A stretch of DNA of 64,000 bases from CAADGY01 sp900696665 (GTDB lineage Bacteria > Acidobacteriota > Terriglobia > Bryobacterales > Bryobacteraceae). The DNA lies in contig JAPSFM010000010.1 in NCBI GenBank assembly GCA_035063885.1, positions 27,309-91,308 of the forward strand. The letters run 5' to 3'. Under the pieces are notes generated by a model. It was not told the origin of the DNA and ran no database searches. It saw only the letters and a list, made by a program, of their open reading frames with translations. The position numbers and the translations under genes are program-made. Positions 35,278 to 44,142 of the stretch are shown piece after piece; positions within the stretch are counted from its first letter, which is position 1, and each line of letters opens with the position of its first letter.

Positions 35278-37272
35278 CTACAGCTTTCTTGCCGGGATGC
35301 GGATGAGCACATAGCCGATGCTCGCGAACCCGATCAGCGAAAGCCAACCGCCCCATGCGGGCACGAAACCGAATTGGTCCGAGCCGGTCAGCAACCATGT
35401 GATGGAGGAAATACCCGTCAGGAAGAAGACCGCCAGCAGGATACCCACAATCGCCTCTCCGGCAATTAAACCCGAGGCCAGCAGCGTACCTCGTTCTTCG
35501 AACTTTTGGCGGCGTTCGGACTCGTATCGCCGTGTGACGTGGTCCGCAACGAGCTTCATCAATCCGCCAACAAAAATGGCGGAACTGGTGTCAAACGGCA
35601 GGTACATGCCGACCGCCACCAGCATGGGAGCGCGTGCGCCGCAAAGTACAAGCGCGAAACCAAACGCCGCGCCGGCGGCAAGCAGGCCCCAAGCCATCTG
35701 CCCTCCTACAATCCCCTTTGCAAGCTGCGCCATCAGCCCAGCCTGTGGTGCGGGTAGAGCCCGGCCTCCGATTCCGCCGGTATCCAGGTTCGCCTGGTGA
35801 AGCGCAATGATCGGACCCATCAAAAAGAACGCCAGCAGCACCACGGCGATGATTTCCACCACCTGCATCTTCCACGGCGTTCCTCCCAGCAGATGTCCGG
35901 CTTTCAGGTCCTGAATGAGGGAACCGGAAACGCTGGCGGCACACGCCACCACGGAAGCGACGCCCAGCACCGCACCGACACCGGCGATTCCTTTCACGCC
36001 GATCGCTACCATCAATAACGCGGCGATCACCAGAGCGGAAAGCGTAAGACCCGATAGCGGCTGGTTCGAGCTTCCCACCAGCCCGACAAGATAGCCGCCG
36101 ACAGCGGAGAGAAGAAAGCCGGTGAGGCTCATCACGAGAGCCGCGACAACCGCCGCCATCCAACCTCCGGTGAAGTAGTAATAGAGCAGCGTGATCGGCG
36201 CCAGCAAAATCAGGATGGCCGCGATCACCCATTTCGGCGGGATGTCCCGTTCGGTGCGTTCAACGGCGATGCCTTCTTTTGCGGCCGCGGCTGAAGCGGA
36301 GAACGCGCCTGTCAGAGAGCGGGCGATGGAGGCGCGCATCGAGAACAGGGTGTAACCGGCGCCTACCAGCATCGTGCCTACGGCGATGGGGCGCACCACG
36401 TTGAACCAGACGCTATAAGAAAGCACGGTCCAATCGGCCTCCGCCGCTATGCCGAGGCGGTGCGGCAAATCGGGATCGAAAAACAATAACAGCGGAATCA
36501 GCACCCACCACGCAATGATTCCGCCGGACACGTTGATGGAAGCGAGTGTGGGTCCGATGATATAGCCGATTCCGATCAGCGCGGGGGACAGGCTCGGAGT
36601 GGACCACGGTATCCCGCCGAGATGCGTCACGTCGCCAATAGGCGCCTTGTCGAAATTGAAGTGGCGTATGACGGAACGGGGAAAATTCAGAAAGCCCTCC
36701 GAGAACTCCTGGAACACTTGCAGACCCTTGCCGCTCTTGAGAATCTGCACGGCACCGCCGAATGCCATGGCGCCGAAAATGTAGCGTGGCGCCTCGCTGG
36801 CCGATTCACTCGACCGGACGATTTCATAGCTCGCCACGCTTTCGGGCCAGGGAAGGTCCGCGTCCACCACCAAAGGCCGCCTTAACAGGATGATGAAGAA
36901 CACTCCGATCAATCCGCCGGCCAGCAGGATCATCGTGGCGTCCCAGTAATGCGCACGCATGTCGGCCCACAAGCGTACGCCGCCCACATCGACCATCATG
37001 AATGCCGGGATGGTGAAGATCGCTCCTGCTACCAGAGCTTCGCCTACCGACGCCGCAGTGCGGGTGATATTCTGCTCCAGCAGGCCGCCGCGAAAAGCCG
37101 GGATGCGGAACACGGCCACTGCAACGACCGCGGCGGGTATGGTTGCGGCCACGGTTTGGCCCGCGCGCATTCCAAGATACGCATTGGCGGATCCGAATAC
37201 AAAGGCGAGAAAGATACCTAAGCCGACGGCCTTTACGGTCATCTCCGGAGCATTGCTCGCGGCAGAAGTCAT
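35278..37272 (-). CDS. OPT family oligopeptide transporter
   Basis: 664 residues with about fifteen membrane helices. The N-terminal VKAVGLGIFLAFVFGSANAY followed by LGMRAGQTVAATIPAAVVA is the family's first helix pair, and LIQDLKAGHLLGGTPWKMQ is a conserved OPT motif. OPT proteins import oligopeptides or peptide-like metal chelates using proton symport. The bacterial branch is usually annotated as peptide uptake, and the substrate is not readable here. It stands alone on the minus strand with about 290 nt of upstream sequence. Confidence 0.9.
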   Translation of the reverse strand: MTSAASNAPEMTVKAVGLGIFLAFVFGSANAYLGMRAGQTVAATIPAAVVAVAVFRIPAFRGGLLEQNITRTAASVGEALVAGAIFTIPAFMMVDVGGVRLWADMRAHYWDATMILLAGGLIGVFFIILLRRPLVVDADLPWPESVASYEIVRSSESASEAPRYIFGAMAFGGAVQILKSGKGLQVFQEFSEGFLNFPRSVIRHFNFDKAPIGDVTHLGGIPWSTPSLSPALIGIGYIIGPTLASINVSGGIIAWWVLIPLLLFFDPDLPHRLGIAAEADWTVLSYSVWFNVVRPIAVGTMLVGAGYTLFSMRASIARSLTGAFSASAAAAKEGIAVERTERDIPPKWVIAAILILLAPITLLYYYFTGGWMAAVVAALVMSLTGFLLSAVGGYLVGLVGSSNQPLSGLTLSALVIAALLMVAIGVKGIAGVGAVLGVASVVACAASVSGSLIQDLKAGHLLGGTPWKMQVVEIIAVVLLAFFLMGPIIALHQANLDTGGIGGRALPAPQAGLMAQLAKGIVGGQMAWGLLAAGAAFGFALVLCGARAPMLVAVGMYLPFDTSSAIFVGGLMKLVADHVTRRYESERRQKFEERGTLLASGLIAGEAIVGILLAVFFLTGISSITWLLTGSDQFGFVPAWGGWLSLIGFASIGYVLIRIPARKL

Positions 37273-37560
37273 GAGGCGATCTTAACAGGGAACCGCCGGG
37301 CGGCTCTGCTCCGGCTGGCCGTGTCAATTTTTGGGGAACACGCCCCGGGTAGCCCTGGCCAGCGTAGGAACAGCGCGGGACCCCCTGTAGAAGTTCCAGC
37401 CCAAGCTCACACCGGCTGTTCTACGATCTCGTGGCGGCCTGGTGTAAAGTCCGGAGTTCACAGGCGCCTCGGCGAGAAGTCGAACTCATCCGCGCTCATA
37501 GAAGCGAAAAACTCTCATGGACGGCGTTGCGGAAGCGATAAGAAAGCTGTGAGCCGGTTT
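37273..37560. other. Intergenic region between the OPT gene and the small hypothetical gene
   Basis: About 288 nt between divergent genes. An open frame runs through it in phase with the following small gene, but its translation (RRNSAGPPVEVPAQ and so on) is low-complexity and unlike a protein domain. No tRNA cloverleaf, strong promoter or terminator is visible. Confidence 0.35.
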
Positions 37561-37932
37561 ATGGAGAATGCAGCGCGAATCTTCGAAGCAGCGGAATCCG
37601 CCGCCGATGCCGGTTCAACGCTCTCGAACTTGACCATCCTTATCAATACCGGAGGAGGGATCCGGCTGGTAGCTGACTGCGATTGGCCGCTGGACTCTCT
37701 TCAGGCGGAACGAGGCGCCGGGATGGTTTACCGTGTCAGCCAGCGGGCGCAAACGGTTCGCGTGGAAGGCAGAGCAGGTTCGCGGACCTGTCTGTTTGAA
37801 ACCGAAACAACTAAGGGTGTGGCCCAATGCCTGCTGGCTGGCACCCCTTTATACTTCGTGGAGCCGCCACAATCTACACCAGCCCTGCTTCCCGCAGGAA
37901 CGTCGCAGCTTCCTCCGGCGGTGTGGGGTTGA
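37561..37932 (+). CDS. Small conserved-looking hypothetical protein
   Basis: 123 residues. The core, ILINTGGGIRLVADCDWPLD then AERGAGMVYRVSQRAQTVRV and EGRAGSRTCLFETE, has the feel of a real short beta-rich domain: balanced composition, a WPLD motif and a repeated strand pattern. I do not recognise a named family. GTG at 37549 is an alternative start. The last 59 nt overlap the end of galT on the opposite strand. No signal peptide or membrane helix. Confidence 0.5.
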   Translation: MENAARIFEAAESAADAGSTLSNLTILINTGGGIRLVADCDWPLDSLQAERGAGMVYRVSQRAQTVRVEGRAGSRTCLFETETTKGVAQCLLAGTPLYFVEPPQSTPALLPAGTSQLPPAVWG

Positions 37933-38875
37933 TGTAGAAGCCTGTTCCCCACTCGAAACCAGCCACCTTGGTAAGCTTCGGAATCAGCTCAATGTGCCAG
38001 TGGTAGTAGCCCACCATTCCCTCCTGCACCGGCGCACTGTGCAGCATCAGGTTATACGGCGGGCGCTCGAGCACCTTGTCCACTTTTCGGATCGTCTGGC
38101 GTGTAATCCAGGCCAGGTTCTGGATTGCGGCCGCCGTGGACGCTTCGAAATGTGAATGATGGATGCGCGGGAGAATCCACGTCTCGAATGGAAATCTTGG
38201 TGCGAAAGGTTCAACGGCAACGAAGTGGTCCGTCTCCAGCACCACACGTGTTCCCATGTCCAATTCCTGGCGGATGATATCGCAATAGACGCACCGTTCT
38301 TTGAAGTCGAAATAGCGCCTCGCTCCGTCCAACTCCTCCTGAACGCGCTTCGGTACGACGGGCAACGCGATTAGCTGCGAGTGCGTGTGTTCCAGAGATG
38401 CTCCGGCGGCCTCACCGTGGTTTTTGAATACAAGGATATAACGAAGCCGCGCATCGTTCTTCAGGTCCAGGATGCGGTCCCGGAAGGCCCAGAACACGTC
38501 CCCAACCTGTTTTTCAGACAGGTCGGCAAGCGTGAGCTTGTGCTCCGGCGTTTCAATGATGACTTCATGAGCTCCAATCCCGGTCATCTTGTCGTAAAGA
38601 CCTTGGCCCTGGCGGTTGAGGTCGCCCTCTACTCGTAGTGCGGGGAACTTGTTCGGCACCACCCGCAGCGTCCACCCTTTTTCGTTAGGACCGCCATTCT
38701 CCCGGTACGCAAGGATTTCCGGCGGGGTCTTCAATTCGTTGCCAGGGCAGAAGGGACAGAATCCCCCTCCTTTAGGGATCACCTGTTCTCGCGAGAAGTC
38801 ACTGGGACGCTTGGCCCGATCTGTCGCGATGATGACCCACCGGCCGGTGATGGGGTCTTTTCGAAGCTCCGGCAA
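37874..38875 (-). CDS. galT: Galactose-1-phosphate uridylyltransferase
   Basis: 333 residues. GalT exchanges UMP between UDP-glucose and galactose 1-phosphate in the Leloir pathway. The zinc-site cysteines are in GFCPFCPGNELKTPPEI, and the catalytic segment is GASLEHTHSQLIALP, in which the expected HxH nucleophile site appears as HTH. A second metal block, MVGYYHWHIELIPKLT, is near the C-terminus. The start is TTG at 38875, supported by GGGAGGTG about 7 nt upstream. The 83-nt gap to yraN may contain a separate promoter. Diadenosine-tetraphosphate phosphorylase-type activity is a remote alternative. Confidence 0.93.
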   Translation of the reverse strand: MPELRKDPITGRWVIIATDRAKRPSDFSREQVIPKGGGFCPFCPGNELKTPPEILAYRENGGPNEKGWTLRVVPNKFPALRVEGDLNRQGQGLYDKMTGIGAHEVIIETPEHKLTLADLSEKQVGDVFWAFRDRILDLKNDARLRYILVFKNHGEAAGASLEHTHSQLIALPVVPKRVQEELDGARRYFDFKERCVYCDIIRQELDMGTRVVLETDHFVAVEPFAPRFPFETWILPRIHHSHFEASTAAAIQNLAWITRQTIRKVDKVLERPPYNLMLHSAPVQEGMVGYYHWHIELIPKLTKVAGFEWGTGFYINPTPPEEAATFLREAGLV

Positions 38876-38958
38876 TTGGAAACACCTCCCACGAACGAAT
38901 GCAAAAACCGTTAGTTTAGCAGCAAACCTTTCATTCGAGGGGATTTATTTTGGAAAAT

Positions 38959-39381
38959 TTACGAATAAAATGCATCTTTGATATGCGTGATCTCCGGGCG
39001 TGCATCCACGATCACATTGACCACGTCAAACCGCACCCGATCCCATGATACGTCCGCGCGGCGGGCGTAATCCCGTGCCGCCCGCGCAATCGAAGTCCGC
39101 TTCTCCTCGCCGATGGCCCGGTCCGGCGCCCCGAACTCCTCCGAACCCCGGCTTTTCACTTCCACGAACACAAGTGTATCGCCATCCCAGGCGATCACGT
39201 CCAGTTCTCCGGAACCCGACCGCGTGCGGTAATTGCGAGCCACGATGGTATAGCCCGCTTTTCGGAGGAAGCGGTGGGCGAGGTCCTCCCCGCGCCTGCC
39301 CATCTCCTGGGCGGGATCGGAGTGGCGCCGGCGCGCCCGGTGGCGTATGGAATCGGCAAGACCCAGCAAGTGTTGAACCAT
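38959..39381 (-). CDS. YraN family (UPF0102) nuclease-fold protein
   Basis: 140 residues. The core GRRGEDLAHRFLRKAGYTIV, then ELDVIAWDGDTLVFVEVKSR, is the YraN/UPF0102 pattern: an endonuclease-like fold with E-D-ExK type residues, Holliday-junction-resolvase-related, function not established. The ATG at 39381 gives ~26 residues before the core; an internal ATG (MGRRGED) is possible. It lies 15 nt downstream of the methyltransferase gene in the same direction. Confidence 0.85.
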   Translation of the reverse strand: MVQHLLGLADSIRHRARRRHSDPAQEMGRRGEDLAHRFLRKAGYTIVARNYRTRSGSGELDVIAWDGDTLVFVEVKSRGSEEFGAPDRAIGEEKRTSIARAARDYARRADVSWDRVRFDVVNVIVDARPEITHIKDAFYS

Positions 39382-39396
39382 GCGGTAGAATGCGCT

Positions 39397-39930
39397 TCAG
39401 GCCCCGGCGGGCTTTTCAAATTCGAACTCTATCACTTTGCCCCGGACCACGAAACAAAGATAGTGCTCCCAAAACCTCCGGAAGCGCGGAAACCGGTTGA
39501 CCAGCAGTTCAAAGCCGAGCGCCCTCCACAATCTTAGTAACTTCACGCGCACCGAAATCTCCCGGAACCGGGCGGCGGAATAATATCCGAACCCCGCATC
39601 GTCTTCACCAAAGTACCGGAAGGAAAAACTGTTCAGATGCCAGCGGTGCGTCGGATCGCAGAAAGAGCTGAAATCCGTATAGTGCGGTGTTACAATCTCC
39701 ACGCGTCCACCCGGGTGGAGCAGCCTATGGAACTCCTCCATCGTGCGGACGATATCCGAGACGTGTTCGATTACATGAATAGCGCGGATGGCATCGAACG
39801 CGGCATCCCGGAACGGATAAGGGAACGAGTCGAGATCGCAGACGACATCCGCCGCCGTGGATAGATTACGGTCGATTCCTATTGCGCCAGGGAGTTTCTT
39901 CAAGCCGCATCCGACGTCAAGAACTATCAC
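39397..39930 (-). CDS. Class I SAM-dependent methyltransferase
   Basis: 177 residues. SAM-binding motif I is VLDVGCGLKKLPGAIGID right at the N-terminus; a second acidic position follows in VVCDLDSFPYPF, and AIHVIEHVSDIVRTMEEFH is the post-motif region of the Methyltransf_11 type. The short N-terminus means nothing precedes the Rossmann fold. The GTG start overlaps the end of the aminotransferase gene by 14 nt. Substrate unknown. Confidence 0.82.
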   Translation of the reverse strand: MIVLDVGCGLKKLPGAIGIDRNLSTAADVVCDLDSFPYPFRDAAFDAIRAIHVIEHVSDIVRTMEEFHRLLHPGGRVEIVTPHYTDFSSFCDPTHRWHLNSFSFRYFGEDDAGFGYYSAARFREISVRVKLLRLWRALGFELLVNRFPRFRRFWEHYLCFVVRGKVIEFEFEKPAGA

Positions 39931-41254
39931 GCTTCAAAGCTAGCAGGCAGTCTTCCAGGGTGTCCACAGCGAAGTCCGCCTGATCGCGCGTGATCACCAG
40001 CGGCGGGCACAGCCGGATGCTGTTTCTGCCGGCGCCAAGCACAAGCAGGCCCCGCTCAAACGCCGAGTGTAAAATGCGGTTACGGTATTCGGGGGCTCTT
40101 TCTTTCGACTCCTGGTCCCGCACGAACTCAATCCCGATCATGAGTCCAAGACCGCGCACATCTCCAACGAAGGGAAACTTGCGCGGCCAGGTGCGGAGCC
40201 GGTTCAGGATGTGCTCTCCCAGCCTGGCGGCATTCGCGATCAATTCCCGTTGGAGAAGTTCAATGGTTGCGAGCGAGGCCGCGATGGCGACCGGGTTGCC
40301 ACCGAAGGTGGAGGCATGCGCGCCGGGCGGCCACGTCATGATGCCGGCGCGCGCCATGGTTGCCGACAACGGCATTCCGCTGGCAATGCCCTTTGCGGCC
40401 GCGAAGATATCCGGCGAGACGCCGAAGTGTTCGGCCGCCCACATCTTTCCCGTCCGGCCCATGCCGCACTGCACCTCATCGAGCACGAGCAGGATGCCGT
40501 GTGTCTTTGCGAGGGTGGCCAGCCGGTCGAAAAAATTTTCCGGTGGAACTACGTAGCCGCCTTCGCCTTGGACCGGCTCTATGACAATCGCCGCAACCTC
40601 CTGTGGGGGAAGAGTGGTACGAAACAGTTCTTCTTCGATGTAGCGAACGCAATCCACCGCGCACGTATCCGGACGTTTTCCGTAAGGGCAGCGGTAGCAA
40701 TCCGGATAGGGAACATGGTGGACGCCGGGAACCAGGGAACCGAAGCCGGCGCGCTGTACCGCCTTGCTGGCAGTCAGGGAGAGCGATCCGAGCGTGCGCC
40801 CATGAAAGCCGCCGAAAAAAGCGATGAACTTGTCCCGGCCCGAGTGATGGCGCGCCAGCTTCATGCAAGCCTCGATCGCCTCCGTACCCGAGTTTCCGAA
40901 GTAGACACGCCAGGCTCCACCGCCGGGCGCGAGCCGCGATAACTGCTCCGCAAGCTGGACCATTCCCACGTAGTAGAAATCCGTGCCCGACATATGGATG
41001 AGGCGTGCGGCCTGGCGCTGGATCGCTTCCACAACCTCCGGGTGGCAGTGCCCTGTCGCGGCTACGGCGATGCCGGCGTTGAAGTCGAGAAAGCGGTTGC
41101 CGTCCACATCGTAAACGATGGCTCCTTCCCCTCTCTCGGCAACCAGCGGATATTCCCGGGTGTAGGACGGCGATATCAACTCACGATCCCGCTCGATGAT
41201 CTCCCGGGCGCGTGGACCTGGGAGGGATGTGATGATTTGCGGAATTCCTTCCAT
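39917..41254 (-). CDS. Class III aminotransferase (PLP-dependent)
   Basis: 445 residues of the acetylornithine/4-aminobutyrate aminotransferase group. FLDFNAGIAVAATGHCHPEV is the substrate-side N-terminal block; NSGTEAIEACMKLARHH and FFGGFHGRTLG bind the cofactor phosphate; LVLDEVQCGMGRTGKMWA contains the PLP aspartate; the Schiff-base lysine is in AAAKGIASGMPL. An insertion with four cysteines (CYRCPYGKRPDTCAVDC) in the middle is typical of the 4-aminobutyrate aminotransferase branch seen in archaea and some bacteria. GABA or an omega-amino acid is a likely substrate but not certain. GGAGGAG precedes the ATG. Confidence 0.88.
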   Translation of the reverse strand: MEGIPQIITSLPGPRAREIIERDRELISPSYTREYPLVAERGEGAIVYDVDGNRFLDFNAGIAVAATGHCHPEVVEAIQRQAARLIHMSGTDFYYVGMVQLAEQLSRLAPGGGAWRVYFGNSGTEAIEACMKLARHHSGRDKFIAFFGGFHGRTLGSLSLTASKAVQRAGFGSLVPGVHHVPYPDCYRCPYGKRPDTCAVDCVRYIEEELFRTTLPPQEVAAIVIEPVQGEGGYVVPPENFFDRLATLAKTHGILLVLDEVQCGMGRTGKMWAAEHFGVSPDIFAAAKGIASGMPLSATMARAGIMTWPPGAHASTFGGNPVAIAASLATIELLQRELIANAARLGEHILNRLRTWPRKFPFVGDVRGLGLMIGIEFVRDQESKERAPEYRNRILHSAFERGLLVLGAGRNSIRLCPPLVITRDQADFAVDTLEDCLLALKRDSS

Positions 41255-41624
41255 GACTCTCCTCCGCTTCTGCTACAGAAATCAAAAACAGGGAAACACA
41301 AGGAGAGCGGCTAATCGCAGCCGAACAAGCCAGGACGGGCAATCGCCGGTGTCATTACCTACAATTTAGCACCGGTAGAAGGAACAGCAACCACTTCCAT
41401 TGGTCACGCCTTTCCGGCACTTGGTCCAGATCGTGCTGCATCCATCTCAAAAAAAGAAGGCAAGAGCGAGGGGTTGTCTCCATACTGAACCTCGAAAGGA
41501 GTTCCGAAGTGAAGACAATACCGTTCACGAGCGTATGACCGGACGCCAACCACACCGAACTCACCGTTGCACGCCACCGCGCTTCGAAAGTGAAACAACG
41601 GTCCGGCTGCGGTTTGGGTTTGGT
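41255..41624. other. 370-nt intergenic region with no convincing gene
   Basis: Between the aminotransferase start and the FAD oxidoreductase stop. Short frames exist on both strands but have no codon or motif support. It contains the aminotransferase ribosome binding site, a small hairpin (CGGCT at 41308 pairing with AGCCG at 41319) and the candidate promoter listed separately. A degraded gene remnant cannot be excluded. Confidence 0.45.
41363..41390 (-). promoter_or_regulatory. Candidate promoter for the aminotransferase operon
   Basis: On the minus strand TTGCTG (41385-41390) and TAAATT (41363-41368) are separated by 16 nt. It would produce a leader of about 100 nt before the aminotransferase ATG. 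Confidence 0.3.
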
Positions 41625-43514
41625 CTATGACTTTGGGCTGCCGGCGATGACCTTGCCGGCGCCTTTTTTCAGCATCTCCTTGTATTCATTCAGATGCTCC
41701 GCGTACACGCCTCGTGGTGTGGTTTTTCGGCCGATACACAGCGCCGCCGCCAGGCCAATGGCCTCGCCCATCATCGCTGTTGTTCGCTGCGTGCGGAACC
41801 AGGCGAACGCAACGTGGGTGCAACTGGCATTTCGTCCAGCCATGAACAGGTTCGGTACGTTGCGCGAGTATAGACACCGGTACGGCAACCATCGCATGGG
41901 CGCGCGCCCCTTGTCGTAATGTTCGGCGACGGCTCGGAACGCCCAGCCGGCGAATTGTTTCTGGTTCTTCGGATCAGGGACATGGATATCGATTCCCCAA
42001 TTGCAGGCGATGCAACCGTCGGGGTATTCGGTTCCGGCATCCAGATCTTTTTGCGAGTACACCAGATCGCCCATCAGGCGGCGTGACTCCCGCTTGCCCA
42101 GCACATAGCCGGCCCAGGCCAACTCCAGGTCCGTGTACCAATCCTTACGTTCGCTCTTGTTTTTCTGGTAGGCCCAGTTTCCGAATATCGCGCGAAGTTT
42201 GTAATCGCGAATCAATTCGGTTTGGTTGACCTGATCAAGATGAAAGCCCGTTTCCCAATTCCAGCCGCCTTCGGTAACGAACTGGCACTTTTCTTCCGTG
42301 AACGGAAGGGCCCAGGGAAGGTCAGGGAACGGTGTCTTCTTCCCGGTGGTTCTGGAATACCAGTGCAGGGTGGAGCCGATGACTTGCCCGTCCGCCTTAT
42401 CGGGCGCGCGCGCTTCGCCGGTTTTCGGCCGGCCCTCCCGGCCCATCCGCCAATGCGCGCCTGCCAGGAAACCGAGATTTGCATCACCGGTGCAATCGGC
42501 AAAGAATGCCCCTTCGAATCGCGACGACACACCTGAGAGCACGTGCTGTGCGTAAACCGCGTTGATGGCCGCTCCCGCCTTTTCAACCCGATAAACATGG
42601 TGGTTCAGAAAGAGTGAGATGTTCCGCTCGCCGCGGACCAGTTTCAAGCGAGCCTCGTCGCCGTTCTGAAATACGCGAGCCTGAGGGGGCTCCACCGTCC
42701 GGTTCCAGTCGAATTCGCCGAGAATGCTCCCCAGCCCAATGTAAGGTTCGATGTTGCGCACGGAGGAGGGACTGACGCGTATTTCCGAGCTGCTGTTGCC
42801 GCCCAACACCGGCCGGTTGTGAAGCAGCGCTACCTTTAGCCCGTGCCGGGCCGCGGCAACCGCGGCGCATAATCCGGCAACACCACCGCCGGTGACGACG
42901 AAATCAAATCGTCCCGCAGAGGCGGGTTCCACCGGCTCTTCCATCAAGCGGCTGCGCCAGGCGCGTACCTCGTCGGGCGCATCGGGCAATGTGGGATTCG
43001 CAGTTCGGGAAAAAAAGACCGCTGCGCAACGCCCGTCGAACCCGGTCAAATCGCGAATGGCTACCGTGACCTTCTTTTTCGAGATCCGGATGGCGCCTCC
43101 AGGTTCCCAATGCCAATCCGCCCCTTCGGCTCCGAAGATTGTCTCAACTGGTTCGCCTTCAATCAACAGGCGAAACACGCCGGGAGATCCTTCGGCACGC
43201 AGTTCCGGCGCGACGTTTGCACCTTTCCAGGGGCCAACCCAGTCTCGCGTGCGGACGAACAGATAGTACTCGCCGGTGGATGGGAATTCCGCAACCGTTA
43301 CCGCATCCTGGACCGGCCGGCCGCAACCGTGCGCCAGAAGATACGACGAACCGATACGATCGATGCTTTGCTGATCGAGAACCCATCCGCCGTGATCCAC
43401 GAACGCCGGCGCTTCGAGCAACACCCCGCCGGGCTGCTGTGCGTACGCCGGCGCGGCCAGTGCCAGCCCTGATGGAATTGCTTTACAGAATTCCCTTCGT
43501 GAGGTTTGCTGCAT
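41625..43514 (-). CDS. Tat-exported FAD-dependent oxidoreductase
   Basis: 629 residues from ATG at 43514, where a twin-arginine signal begins (TSRREFCKAIPSGLALAAPA); in-frame sequence upstream has no signal character. Residues ~25-200 form a beta-rich N-terminal domain. The FAD Rossmann motif is FVVTGGGVAGLCAAVAAARH at ~205-225, then the ALLHNRPVLGGNSSSEIRV segment typical of the FAD_oxidored (PF12831-like) family, and a late FMAGRNASCTHVAFAWFRTQ block near the C-terminus. Acidobacteria and Planctomycetes carry many such enzymes, proposed to act on sugars; the substrate is unknown. It is divergent from the YkgJ-type gene. Confidence 0.85.
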   Translation of the reverse strand: MQQTSRREFCKAIPSGLALAAPAYAQQPGGVLLEAPAFVDHGGWVLDQQSIDRIGSSYLLAHGCGRPVQDAVTVAEFPSTGEYYLFVRTRDWVGPWKGANVAPELRAEGSPGVFRLLIEGEPVETIFGAEGADWHWEPGGAIRISKKKVTVAIRDLTGFDGRCAAVFFSRTANPTLPDAPDEVRAWRSRLMEEPVEPASAGRFDFVVTGGGVAGLCAAVAAARHGLKVALLHNRPVLGGNSSSEIRVSPSSVRNIEPYIGLGSILGEFDWNRTVEPPQARVFQNGDEARLKLVRGERNISLFLNHHVYRVEKAGAAINAVYAQHVLSGVSSRFEGAFFADCTGDANLGFLAGAHWRMGREGRPKTGEARAPDKADGQVIGSTLHWYSRTTGKKTPFPDLPWALPFTEEKCQFVTEGGWNWETGFHLDQVNQTELIRDYKLRAIFGNWAYQKNKSERKDWYTDLELAWAGYVLGKRESRRLMGDLVYSQKDLDAGTEYPDGCIACNWGIDIHVPDPKNQKQFAGWAFRAVAEHYDKGRAPMRWLPYRCLYSRNVPNLFMAGRNASCTHVAFAWFRTQRTTAMMGEAIGLAAALCIGRKTTPRGVYAEHLNEYKEMLKKGAGKVIAGSPKS

Positions 43515-43570
43515 AGACCCAGTATCGAAGAGGAACGTCCGGAGAATCAAAACGTGTGATCCTGGTATAA

Positions 43571-43996
43571 GTGAACGGGCTTCGATTTGCTTGTCAAGCA
43601 GGCTGTACGGCATGCTGCCGGCAGCACGGGTACGTGTACCTGAGCGAAGCCGACATTCCCAAGGCTGCTGGATTTTTGGGTATGCCGCCGGACGCGTTTG
43701 AAGCCAAGTACGTTTACCGGACGCGTAATTTCATCCGGTTGCGGAAGCCTCGGAACTCGCAGTGCCACTTTCTGGACGCGACCGGTTGCCGGATCCATCC
43801 TGCCAAGCCGGCGCAGTGCCGGCTGTTCCCGTTCTGGCCGGAGTTGGTGGAGAATGTTGCCGCCTGGAAGGCCACCGCCGTGTACTGTCCTGGGATCGGA
43901 ACCGGACCGCTGGTTCAAATTGGAACAGCACTTGAAATCGCCGATGAAATGCGGACGGCTTATCCCCGGATGTACGAACCTCAGAACAAGCCGTAA
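43571..43996 (+). CDS. YkgJ family cysteine-cluster protein
   Basis: 141 residues with the zinc/iron-binding CxxxCxxCC pattern at Cys8, Cys12, Cys15 and Cys16, and further conserved cysteines at 65, 73, 83 and 106, the 83 position in PAQCRLFPFWP as in YkgJ (PF03692) proteins. The family is thought to bind a metal or Fe-S cluster; its role is unknown. The start is GTG at 43571 directly after a TATAA, with no clear ribosome binding site. It precedes the flagellar operon by 146 nt but is probably not part of it. Confidence 0.82.
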   Translation: MNGLRFACQAGCTACCRQHGYVYLSEADIPKAAGFLGMPPDAFEAKYVYRTRNFIRLRKPRNSQCHFLDATGCRIHPAKPAQCRLFPFWPELVENVAAWKATAVYCPGIGTGPLVQIGTALEIADEMRTAYPRMYEPQNKP

Positions 43997-44113
43997 ATTC
44001 GTCTGTGCCAAAATCCTGACACAGTTCCGGTTCCCGCCAAACATGGGTTTGGACAGAAGTAGCTCGTGCTGAGCCGGTAACGCCTTCTGTGTTTCGAAAT
44101 CGTGCCGCAGCTC

Positions 44114-44130
44114 TGGCAACCGGTTTGCAT
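44114..44130 (+). promoter_or_regulatory. Sigma-54 (RpoN) promoter of the flagellar operon
   Basis: TGGCAA, 5 nt (CCGGT), then TTGCAT places GG and GC exactly as in the -24/-12 consensus TGGCAC-N5-TTGCA. The predicted transcription start (~44140) is 3 nt before the flgB ATG at 44143. Sigma-54 control of flagellar structural genes is established in several phyla. Confidence 0.6.
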
Positions 44131-44142
44131 AATCTCCAGTCG

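Noticed and set aside
37321..37548. Upstream part of the open frame leading into the small protein at 37561
   Set aside because: Low-complexity translation without any recognisable structure; a start at 37561 or 37549 is more plausible.
41355..41630. Short open frames in the 370-nt gap before the FAD oxidoreductase
   Set aside because: No motif, ribosome binding site or hydrophobic pattern; likely chance.
44128..44133. CATAAT as a sigma-70 -10 box for flgB
   Set aside because: It overlaps the GC of the sigma-54 -12 element, has no -35 partner, and the sigma-54 match is much better.
44089..44142. 18-residue extension of FlgB
   Set aside because: The in-frame codons cross the sigma-54 promoter and have no family match.
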